Position numbers and translations under genes: made by a program
Shown: positions 1 to 9,986 of the stretch, one piece after another
Layout of the letters: each line of letters begins with the position of its first letter
Position numbering within the stretch: position 1 is the first letter of the stretch
DNA from: Daphnia carinata
Lineage: Eukaryota; Arthropoda; Branchiopoda; Diplostraca; Daphniidae
DNA length: 64,000 bases
Assembly (NCBI RefSeq): GCF_022539665.2
Contig: NC_081331.1
Span: 13,920,638 to 13,984,637, forward strand
Direction: 5' to 3'
The notes under the pieces: model-generated
Told to the model about the DNA's origin: nothing
Databases searched by the model: none
The model's input: only the letters and a program-made list of their open reading frames with translations

Positions 1-313
1 GAATGGAGGGTAATAAGGGTAATGCAAATTGGTATAAGGAAACAGATGAGCCATTAGCTGATTGTTGATGGCGTACATGGCGTGAGCCGTTTGTTGGTTA
101 ATAATTTCATGGAGCACTGTCGAACTGACGGACTCGGGATTGACCGACTGCCTCACGACACCGCCATCTACTAGCGTGAAGACCAACAAAATCACGCAAA
201 CGACCAACTTTTTTGCGATGAACGAAGGCGTTTGTCATAAACCGGCAAGCAAATTACCTTTAAAAAATTGATTTACATCTTCAGTGAACTCTAAAAGTAC
301 TTACGAATCTCAT
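1..313 (-). CDS. Small secreted protein, partial (runs off the left edge)
   Basis: The gene is read on the minus strand. Exon 1 is 305-313 (Met-Arg-Phe, donor GTAAGT) and exon 2 is 207 down to base 1, where the window cuts it. The joined start gives a hydrophobic signal peptide (LVVCVILLVFTLVDG) followed by a short region containing EIINQQ and ending in a Tyr/Pro-rich stretch near NLHYPYYPP. The acceptor at 208-209 follows an A-run rather than a pyrimidine tract, so it is less certain than the donor. A TATAAAAG box lies at 387-394 on the same strand. The tiny first exon resembles that of the next gene at 1205-1698. The family is not recognised; a small cuticle or secreted structural protein is possible but inferred only from composition and neighbours. 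Confidence 0.5.
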
Positions 314-1204
314 AGCTGTGGCGGGATGATGGTGTTGTTATCCCCCAGCTTGGAGACAAATGTCTCGACTCTTGTGGCACAGGTAGCTTTTATACGATCA
401 CCTGACTCGTCTTGATCAGACTCCCGATCTTATATATTCTACTTCGGATTCAGCTCATTCGTATTCAGGAATGTTCTTCGTAGCTCCTGCTACGAACGTC
501 TTATCAAGAGGGTGTGGTTCGTCTTCTTTTATATTAAACCCATCTTCCCTAATCGTCCTTTCTTTTTTTTTTTTTTTTTACTTTAAGATATTTAACCATT
601 ATGTTTTAAAAGATTTTATTGCTGCAATAAAACACATTGTACTCAACGACGGTTTTCAGAACGAACTTGTTCTTCGACATGCATCGATATTGTTAATTGA
701 ATTGATGAATTACAGGTTCATCTTTCGATTGATTGTTCAGGTATTCAAATGAACTATGTAACAATCTGATTGACTTTTTTATTGCTTTTCAAGGACACAC
801 CTTATTCCTTTTGTTTTGTTTATTTAATTCCTATCGATTTGCGCTGCGCAATCCCAACTAGTTTTTGTTCAACCCGAAATTGATTGCTATCCTATCTTGA
901 TGGCACTCGTCTGTCTTTAAGATGCCCATAAAAGTTCTTCTTTTTATGACTTTTCATCAAAATAATGAATTTGTTGCATCACATTACGTCGTTTCTGCGA
1001 ATTTACTGTTGCCCATATAAATAACGGTATCCAAGCTATCGTTGATACTGATTAAATCATAACTCAAATGCGCAACAAAGCACTTTATTAAATGATAGCA
1101 TAACTAAAACATCAATTATAACAGGGAAATAAACTAAATAAATTGCACATACGGTTGTTTTTCATTCATGGTCGATCGTCGGTAATAATCAAAGAAATTC
1201 GGGA
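314..1204. other. Intergenic: promoter of the left gene and 3' flank of the next
   Basis: This stretch holds the minus-strand TATA box of the left gene (387-394), a T-run of about 20 bases near 559-579, and the reverse-complement AATAAA poly(A) signal (1084-1089) of the gene that ends at 1205. No coding sequence is supported. Confidence 0.6.
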
Positions 1205-1698
1205 TTAAGCAACGTAGGTAACAGCAGGAGCCTTGGCCTTTTCGGCTGATTTCTCTCCAGTAGTTTCTGCAGCTTTGACAACAGTCACAACGGGTTTGAT
1301 TTCCGTAACAGATTTTGCGTTCAAGGGTAACACACCGAAAGGATAGCCCACAGATCCGAAAGCGTTAGGGTATCCCCCGTAAACGTAGGTGATTGGGTAA
1401 AGCTGAGGCGTGACAATAGCTGGGGTTTCGAACTTCTTCGCGTCTACGGCTGTGTCCTTGTTATCCTTCTGGATTGGGCTTAGCAGCGAAGGGGCGAAAG
1501 GAAGAACGTAAGGTACGTTGTTGATGCTGTAAGCAAAATCGCCGGCCTGGCGATCATAAACAACGCCAGCATCTACGACAGCCAGGGCGAGAACTACAAG
1601 GGCGATCTGTTTTGCCACAATTGAGGGTAATACATTGAACAATTTCAAATTGAAACGAGATGTTGAGAAATGAATTGAAACTAACTTACGTATTGCAT
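1205..1698 (-). CDS. Small secreted protein, family not recognised (136 aa)
   Basis: There are two exons on the minus strand: 1690-1698 (Met-Gln-Tyr, donor GTAAGT) and 1205-1606, joined at an ACAG acceptor. The joined start forms a signal peptide (IALVVLALAVVDAG). The mature part is about 115 residues and rich in Val, Ala, Pro and Tyr, with a central YPITYVYGGYPNAFGSVGYP segment and a Lys/Ala-rich end finishing in AVTYVA. There are no Cys pairs and no RR motif. A TATAAAAG box is at 1763-1770 and a reverse-complement AATAAA at 1084-1089, about 115 bases after the stop. Composition and the neighbouring cuticle genes suggest an extracellular structural protein, but this is inference. The longer reading frame continuing upstream to 1720 is intron read-through. 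Confidence 0.65.
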
Positions 1699-4600
1699 GA
1701 TGATGAAGTGATCGCTGCAAATCCTGGAAGAATCTGATGGCGATTGTCGTGAATTGGCCAAGCTTTTATACGGAACTGTCCATTAAAAACACAAATAAAA
1801 GCAAGGTTCTACTTTGTTTTCGCCACCTGACTACCAAGAGGAAACTCTTACTTGATTGTGTGTACTTGATGTTAGTAACACGTTAGGATGGGTGGAGTTG
1901 TTTCGTTCTTCTTTTTTTTACCATCAAAAAGAAGATCAACTTGTTCTGAAGGTTCTGGTAATGACATTGGCACACGATTTTTTCGCCAACCGTTGCTAAG
2001 GTGATTTTAAATCGATTGCCGTTTGCAAAATATAAAGCGTCAAACAGACCGGGATCACGAATCAAAAAGGCTAATCTGAATGTACGAGAGTGCAGTCGAT
2101 AACCTTTAATGCCTTTTGCGGCACCGGAACTGCTGGCATAGATTAATTCAGATAGCCATCGGTTTTTCATTGCCAAGGTCAGAGTATTGCGGATGAGACT
2201 GCAACTTTTGTTCATTTCTTCAAGCCATTATTTTTTTTTTCTATTTCTCTTTGCGTTTTGTTTTCATATTGTCCGAAAAGAAAAGATCTTTCTTCTTTTT
2301 CGGACGTGTGCATATCTTTGGGCGTTGGCCATCATCAAGCCCCTGAGGGTTCTGCAAGTACTATTCACCTTCACCTGTCCCGCATCTGCTTTTATCTCTT
2401 TCCTTTTCAAACTGGCTTTTCAGATCTCCGAAAACGGTTCGCTCGTCCAAACAAAGATGGAAGCGATGCAATTCGGTTTCATTTCATCCTTCGGACTGGA
2501 CGTGACAATAGACTTGATGTGGTACTTTGTTTCGACCTCTAGCCCTAAAGCCACTGTTCAACACTGCCTTTAAACAGTTTTCGTGGGAGAAAGAGATTTC
2601 AATTTCCAGTTCGTGTGTTTGAATTCGAAACAAAGAGCATTAGAACAATTGCTGTCGCAAAAGGAATGACCGATGTTTGTTATTCCGCCTTTTGGCTAAG
2701 ATACGCTGATAAACAGATCGTTTCTTTGAATGTCAATAACGAAGCGCAGTCAATAAACAAAAATTGGCCCGAAGCGTACAGGTGAAAAGTACACCTGAAC
2801 GAAGGGGGATGAATGTTCAAGGTTAATTTCGATGCCCAAACTCCCATTTTTCTTTTTGGTAGTCGTAGGATTAAGGCCGTTACGCAAGTCGGGGGATGGA
2901 CGTCAAAGCGAAAGGAATTTGATGAAAGAAAAACGAAAAAAAAGAAACGGGAACGTCTGCAAATGCAATAGAGCCAAAAAATGAGAAAAGGGAGGCAAAA
3001 AAAAAAAAAAAAACAATTAGCAAACAAAAAAGCGCCGCTTCTACCATCAACATTTCATCCTGCAGCTGAAATATTGCAACACTTTAAGTCATTCGTTCAA
3101 TCCAGGCTGTATAGTTGTTCTTTTAAATCATTCAATGGAACGAGACGAAACCGCCTGTCTGGCTTTAAGCATTTGCATATTGGGAGAACTTTGTTACACT
3201 TATCCTGCCGTATACGGGTGCAGCATCCGTGAGTATCGCAACGTTTGAATTCTGTAACGCATCCATCAGTTTCTTCAGAAAATACACACCCAGAATAATA
3301 CGACCCTCTATTGAGGTTTTCCCCGTTTTACAAGTTGGCAAAACTCAGCAAGCGCAGCGTGCGGTCTACTTTGTCTCGAACATCAGTTACCAAAATAATC
3401 CATCAGCAAAACGCAATCCCCTGTGAAACAAGAAGTCAAAAATCAAAATTCTTCTGTAATCGTGGACAACTGTCCGTGACAGTAAAACGCAGTTACATTT
3501 AAACTTGTAACTGATGCACGTTAATGAAGAAGTACAATGAATCCCAATAGTTTTTGACGAATAATTGCAAGCGATTTGGCTGGACTTTTGCTTACAAGGT
3601 CATTGACATTGCAACATGGCAGTCTATGCCATTTTTCCTACACCGTGATCTTCGATCCAGCCCCTCTATTTCAGCTGCGTGTATCCCGGAGCGTGTAATT
3701 ATTATATGCTCAATCATGATTCTATTTGTTCAGATGTCCATGTTATAGTTGAGTGAGTTAACTTGGCTGTATGTACGAATGCTAACCTTAGTGCAACGAA
3801 GGCAACTGGAATGCGCATAAATATATAATTTATTGTTTCACGATTGCTGACGCTGACTGAAAAGGTAAAAATCAAGATATACTTTGCTAATGGACAAACG
3901 TCAGCGTATATACTGTAATTAGTTGTCGATGAATAGCAGTGCCCAAATGTAGAAGACGAAATGTTGTCACGGATCCTGTTTCAACTCCCGCAGCAAAGGT
4001 CACTGGCTGAATCCCGTTTCGTTATTTCAACATGCTTGTTTTGGATGACACTTGGTTGGGATAAATTCATAGAAAACCCACTAAGGTGTAGGGGAGGTGA
4101 GTGAACATCACAAGCATCAGTCTAACAGCCAACAGTTTTCTTTAAACCCGATGAAACATGTATATTAACCAAAAGCCGAACTGATTTTTGTGGCTAACTC
4201 GCCATCAAAAACACTTGCCTTGCCTAATCATGTGTTAAACCACGATGGTATTAAGAAATACAGGCGTTAGTAAATAATAAGGGAAGTCAAACTATTCCTG
4301 TAAAAACGTGAAATGAACCCAAGGCGTCTTGTGCCGATGACCGGGAGTGATCGCGTCAACGGGAGGAAACGCATAAAATTGGTTTGAACTTACCAATGAA
4401 CTCAATCGTGGCCGTTAGTTTTGTTCTTATATGTGCGTCTTCACGGCCTTGAAAAAAAATAAAATAAAATCAAAGGCGGGCAGGTGAGATTGTAGATCTA
4501 ATTACGCAGCCGGAGAGAGAGGGTAAGTTTAAGATTATAAACGTCCGTTTCTTTCTTATTTATTGATTACCTTTCTTTTCTTTTCAATTTTGCCTTTTTC

Positions 4601-5431
4601 GCAGGGTTTAATAGTTTTTTTTTAACTCTTTTAAATTATCTATTAAACGACGCATAATGAGCGCTCTCTGCATAAAAAGTCGGAACGAGAAAAATAGAAA
4701 TTTACAGTTGGTGTAATAACCGGGGCACCGTCATCAACTGCACCTTGTTGTGTTCTTAAAAGAGCGTCGGTTTCTCACGCCACAATGGACGATCTTGAAC
4801 GCAGATAGCTTGTTGGTTCGAACTCGTAATCGTCATAATCGAAACCTGCCTTTTTATTTTATTTGGTCATGATATTCTGCCCATGTTTGATCATGAAATC
4901 CGCTGTTTGCTAGCGCAACGGGTTATTCCACACCGTTTTAAGTTTACATTGTCCAATCACAGGCGGCGGTCAATGTCCTTCTTTTAAAACAACCACATAT
5001 TTATCACACAACTTAGGTAAATTTTTTTTTCGCAGTTGTGATCTGTTTTCTCGTTGTTATTAAACACCTGCAAAATCGTCTATAAGCAAAAAGGAAATGA
5101 AAAACAAAATCATAAAAAAAAAAAAAAACAATTTTGAAAAGGAAAACCCTGGCGGCTAAAGAGGTAGTAAGGCGGTCTTTTGTTGGATGAACGCTCAGGT
5201 GAGTGAGAGAGAGAGAGAGAGAGAGAAAGAGGAGAAAAAGGGAGGAAAGAAAGGCAGGCGAAACTGGAAGAAAAAGTAAAAAGCCCTTGAACTTGAAGTA
5301 GAAGACCGTCAGTCGAGAAGAGTCTTCTACCCGGAGCTGTGCTTACAAGCCGCGTCGAGAGCATTTAACAAGGCTGCAACACCCACTCGAGTTGCTCATC
5401 ATAACCTCTCGAGTGCGACAAGGAAGTCAAC
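1699..5431. other. Long non-coding stretch; nothing recognised beyond promoter elements
   Basis: It contains the TATA box of the minus gene (1763-1770), A-runs near 2998-3014 and 5114-5128, a GA repeat at 5205-5226, and the presumed start region of the plus-strand gene that begins at 5432 (TCAGTC near 5309, no convincing TATA). Several open frames of 60-130 codons lack a signal peptide, good splice sites or recognisable motifs and are not supported as genes. Confidence 0.5.
5205..5226. repeat. (GA)n microsatellite
   Basis: This is an almost pure GA repeat of about 22 bases in the presumed 5' region of the cuticle gene starting at 5432. GA tracts near promoters can bind GAGA-type factors in arthropods; whether this one does is unknown. 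Confidence 0.8.
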
Positions 5432-8416
5432 ATGCAAATTTCTCAGGTAAGTCTCTTTTCACTAATATCTTATTCATTAACGTCACCCCAAAATTCAATT
5501 TCAGATCATTGTGGCTTTGGCCATGGGCTGTTTGGTGGCTGGTAGTCCCGTGCCCAGCGAAACTCCATCCGCCCGGAACGATCAAATTGCAGAAGCTCGC
5601 GAACATTTCGAATCTCCGATCCATCAGGTGAGTCCTTCATGAACTTTTACATTTCCCCATATTTTCTTAATCGTTAGTCTTCTGTTTTTCGTCTTTTTTT
5701 CATGCAGCTGGAAGCCGATGAAGCTATTCCAGCGGAAGAAGTCGCCAGTGACATTGCCAGCCAAGCAGAAATCTATGCCGACCGTAGTGCCTTATACAAA
5801 TACGTGAGTCTCGCAGCTTCTTTTGATATGTTTTTCAGTTTCTACTCGGATAAAGATCTCGTTTTTTGAACGGCTCAAAAGCTGTTAATGCCGCATTGTG
5901 GCATGTCCCTTTTATTGTTTGAGCGAAAAAGACGAGGACTTTAACCTTTCTGACGGTTGACAGGTGCTGTACGTGTCAGTTAAGCCCCCCCACAAGACCT
6001 TGACTCTTTGAAGAGCTCGTTAAGAATGCTGTAGACTTGTTTTGGCGTTTCCTTTTGTTAACAACTGTCAGTTCGTCAAACGCGACAACGGTAAACGCTG
6101 CGGTTTGCGTGTCGGTTTCGACGCAGGTGGACATGACGCAAACGACAGCCGTTATCGTGTAACATGATCGTTACTTTTTCTTGCCAACGTACCGACAATT
6201 AAAGTTGATCAATACGGAAGTAGATTTCAAAAGACTTCATGTGATAGGCAGTGCACGAAAGACTAACGATGACGTAATCAGACAGTATGACCTGGTCCTT
6301 TTCTTTCCATTTCTTAATGAATCCAATTAAAGAAATCGAAAGAAAAAGATTTTCAAAACTATTCTTTGATCTGAAAATAATTAAACGTTTTCAATTTTCA
6401 TTTCATTTAGGAAGATGAACCGGAAAGCAGCGTTCGCCAATATGGTATTGCCATTCCCGAGCTGAAACTGACGCAATTCCAGAGATCCGACGATGAGGGT
6501 CGTTACAGCTTCGGCTACGCTTATCCCGGACAAGTTCGTATGGAGTCCCGCAACGAAGATGGAGTCGTCACTGGATCTTATTATTACAACGACCCCAACG
6601 GCACTCCAAATCAGGTATTTGCATGAAACTGCCCACCGGCTCCCCTCCCTTTTTTAAACGTTCAAAACGAAGGAAAGGATTCATCAGCTGATATTTGCTA
6701 TTTACCACGCCTTTTTTAACGCATGAAAAAAGAGGGGAATTCCAGTTGAACTTTTTTTCTTTTCTTCTCAATGAAACGGATGATAATGGGGGGAGGGGGG
6801 AAGATTGTAATCACTGCGGGATGTCGTTTACTTTTATTTTTCTACCTGTCTCTTCTGGCTGTGTGTACTGCCGGTCTATTTTAACCGCGGCTAATAGCGA
6901 AAATGCAATCACATCAAGGCGTTGCTGTGAGGATAATATCATCATGTACGTCCAACGCTGTAGGCCAAACGATTTTCACATGAGGGGTATTCACGAAGGT
7001 CTACGAGTTGCATAACCCGCTCATTTTCTATCATTTTTCATCGTATGGCTAATTGCGTGCGGAATAATATCCATTTTTCTTTTGATGTTAGGTTCAATAC
7101 ATGGCAGATGGTAGTGGATTCCGCGTTGCAGCCAATAATTTACCCGTCCATTTTCCCGGCCATCAACCCCAGGACACTCCCGAAGTGGAAGAAGCTAGAC
7201 GAAAGCACCTCGAAGCTTTTGCCGCCATTGCTCAACAAAACAAAGCCCAAGGTAACAAAACAACAGAATTCCTGAGATACCCTTTTTTGTCATTTGTTAT
7301 TGACCACCGTAAATTATATGCAACATTTTTTATTATGCGTGCCCAGTTACAGATAAGAAAGAGTCTACCGTCCAGAAAGTCGAAACTGTCGTTGAAGATG
7401 AGAGCCGTGACGCTGTTATTACAGACGCGTTAGAGACCGATGAAGTCAAGGCTACCGTTGAAAAATTGCAATCATTCACGCCGGCTAAGATCGAACAAAA
7501 TGCCGTTGAATTAAATCCGTCCAATAGACAGCCGTCGATCAAACCATTGGATCCTGACGTCATTATCGACGATGAGAATCAAGCCATCATCACCGAACAG
7601 GACACAGACGCTAACGCGGGAATTTTCGAACTTGACGCCGAACCCATTCGATTGTTGGCCCAGCTTTATGCCAAACACGTCGAGGATGCTGAGCCTCCAC
7701 AGCCGATCGAACGGCCGGCTGGATTCCATCCGCAGAACCTCAGACCGCCCAGCGGTTTCGATCTGTTCAGCCGTTTGGAAGGTGACGATCGCCAGGCGAT
7801 TGAAATCACCAATCCTGAATTTGTGGATCTTCGTGCTTTCTTGCTGACCAATAGGATCCGCGCCAGCCAGATCCCTCAACTCCTTTCGCAAAAGGAGGAG
7901 AAACAGCAAGGCAAACCGTCCAAGTTTGACGACAATGCTGACCTCTTCAGTCCCGAAGAGGCCGATGAAATGATCTTTGATGACGAAGACGTTGTAGACG
8001 CCAACGATTTGTATAATTACTATTTCAATATCGCCAACGGTGGAGTAGGAGGGCCCGTCCTTGCTGTTAATCGCGAATCGCTAAGCAAATTGCCCGAATC
8101 TTTGCAATTGGCTTTGACCGGGATGGGAGCCATTGATGGCCATCACAACGCCCAATCGATGCCCAGCCAGCAAATCCAGCAGAAACAGCAGTTGCTCAAC
8201 CAGCAGAGGTTCGCTAGCAATTACATCAACCAACGTCTGGGTTATAATTCGCCTTATTCATCGCTCTATTCTCCCTATTATTTTTATCGTCAAAACGCGC
8301 ACATGAGTCCTTACAAGTATCATGCAAATCCTTACTCTTCTTATTACCGCTTGCCATTGGTCACGCCCTATGCGTCATACCCCTACACTAATTACAACCC
8401 GTATCATTCTTATTAA
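5432..8416 (+). CDS. Large RR-motif (CPR) cuticle protein with Tyr-rich tail, 555 aa
   Basis: Six exons: 5432-5446, 5505-5627, 5708-5803, 6411-6614, 7092-7251 and 7347-8416. All have GT-AG borders and a continuous frame. Residues 1-20 form a signal peptide (MQISQIIVALAMGCLVAGS). Residues about 107-166, split across exons 4 and 5, carry an RR chitin-binding motif: GRYSFGYAYPG, then DGVVTGSYYYNDPNG, then QYMADGSGFRVAANNLP. This motif binds chitin in extracellular cuticle. The long last exon encodes an acidic region of about 200 residues, a Gln-rich stretch (QQIQQKQQLLNQQ), and a final 65 residues with about 18 tyrosines. That tail could support tyrosine cross-linking, which is inference. Most CPR proteins are 100-250 residues, so this one is unusually long. 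AATAAA lies at 8633-8638. The next gene is convergent. Confidence 0.85.
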
Positions 8417-8726
8417 CGAGCTTCAATCATGACGCCATTTTGATTGACATTGCATTTAATTATCACGTTCTGTTTGTGTCATGGGTTTTTTTTTTTATGA
8501 AAAAAGGGGGAGGATTGGTTTTTTGTTTTGTTTTATTCCAATCTTATTTTGAAAACGGAATATAAAATTTTGTATCCGACAAGTTATTCTTTAAATTAAT
8601 TAATGATATTATTAAATCATTAAAAAAAACGGAATAAAATTTTACAACAAGACTACAATCGTTTGAATTTTTTTTTTTGTTCTATCTAAAATGATTGAAA
8701 GAATGTAACATAATTAAAGCAAATAA
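8417..8726. other. Convergent 3' flank
   Basis: This AT-rich spacer lies between two convergent cuticle genes. It holds the AATAAA of the plus gene at 8633-8638 and several T-runs. No clear AATAAA was found on the minus strand for the opposing gene. No coding sequence is seen. Confidence 0.6.
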
Positions 8727-9748
8727 TTAATTCAACGTGTATCGAATGCTGGCCGTTTGTTTGAAACGAGCGGGTTCTTTGTAAATGATGGCCGGCTCGC
8801 CAGGGAGCTGTTCGATGACGACACTGCTGCGATCCTCGGCTACCATTTCCGGAGACGGGCGGATGGGACGCGGAATCGATCGACTCTTGCGACTTGGCGG
8901 AAGATCGGGCACGTCGATCTTAGGGAAAACGAAACGGGCGCTGTTCACGTGATTGAATTCCTCTCCTACGGACAGCGTGAATCCTCCGGATCTGAAAAAA
9001 TCGGCTGCATCCACCGAAACGGATTCCTTTTCATCATCAACGACGGGCAATTTAGGCAAAACTAAAAACGTTTCCAGCTTGTCTGCCGTGTCGCTAATGA
9101 GGAACGGTTCAGCGGACGGGCCGCCAGCGGGCGATTCGGTCGGTAACGAACCGCTGCCTTCCTCCGTGTTGGCTTCGGTCGTGGTCGGCGGGAACGTGAC
9201 TGGAATAATTTCTTCGATAGCTGAAAAGCCGAGGTTGTCCACGTCTCCGTATTTGACTCGCACCGGATTGCCATCGGCCCTCATGTAGCCGTAATAGCCG
9301 GCCACTGTGCCATTAGCGAAGCGTCTCTCAGCTCGGAATTGGTTGTTCGTATCGTATCCAAATCTGTTTGGGTTTTCGGTGGACGTCCGTTGACGAACAA
9401 TGGGAGGCAAAGAGCGAACGATAAGCGGCTAAAAATAATTGCGTGTTATGTACACAGCAAAGACGAAAGAAAACGCGTTACCGGAATGCGCTGCTGGGGA
9501 ACAGCAAGGTCAGCTGATTGGGTCCGGCTACGTAAGTTATGACTGGCGGCTTCCTAATGGGCTGCGATTTGCATACGTCGCTCGACATCAGCACTACAAG
9601 CAGCGCTATACAGACGGCGACAGCTGATGTCGGAGAACGTTCACGACGATAAGCCTGTAGCGCATTTTTCGTTCCAAAACGTCCAAAACACAATATGCAA
9701 ATGTAAAGAAACATTCCAATAGATTCGTTCAAATGTTGAACTTACCAT
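8727..9748 (-). CDS. Divergent RR-type cuticle protein; secretion exon and RR exon out of frame
   Basis: Read on the minus strand, a likely exon 1 is a bare ATG at 9746-9748 (donor GTAAGT). Exon 2 is 9482-9654, with a good signal peptide (SAVAVCIALLVVLMSSDVC) followed by QPIRKPPVITYVAGPNQ. Exon 3 is 8727-9428, with an RR-like region (NRFGYDTNNQFRAERRF, GTVAGYYGYMRADGNP, KYGDVDNLGFSA) and an acidic, Pro-rich tail ending in IRYTLN. Introns are 91 and 53 bases. With the only good donor (9480-9481) and acceptor (9429-9430), exon 2 ends in phase 2 while exon 3 is open in phase 0. One extra base in the C-run of exon 2 would remove the conflict, so this is a frameshift, an assembly error or a mis-called exon. 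The RR end (YGDVDNLGF) departs from the usual YxADxxGY. The exon 3 frame itself is long and convincing. Confidence 0.6.
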
Positions 9749-9943
9749 TGTTGTATAGCTACGTGATTGAGTTAAAACAAATATGATTCTATGCTCTTAG
9801 AGACGGAAATAAAAATTCAAAGACGCAGATTTGCCCGTTAGATTATTGTTTCGTATAGAAACGAATTTTGGCTAACCACTTTGAGTTTGTTTTTACGATG
9901 TTTGGCAATCCGGGAACGTGTCGCGGACTGTGACGATCGACTT

Positions 9944-9986
9944 AAAAAAAAAAAAAAAAAAAAAAAACAACAACAACAACAACAAA
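9944..9986. repeat. A24 homopolymer followed by (CAA)n
   Basis: A run of 24 adenines passes directly into CAA triplets. It could be the tail of an old retroposed copy, but no body or target-site duplication was found, so simple slippage is the plainer reading. Confidence 0.7.

Noticed and set aside
1015-1022. TATAAATA box on the plus strand after the stop of gene 2
   Set aside because: No initiator or coding sequence follows in that direction; the downstream sequence is the 3' end of a minus-strand gene.
1883-2215. 110-codon minus-strand open frame near gene 2
   Set aside because: No signal peptide, splice context or recognisable domain was seen; one exon of this size can arise by chance in 3.7 kb of non-coding DNA.
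9944-9986. A24-(CAA)n as a retroposon tail
   Set aside because: No upstream element body, reverse transcriptase frame or target duplication was found.
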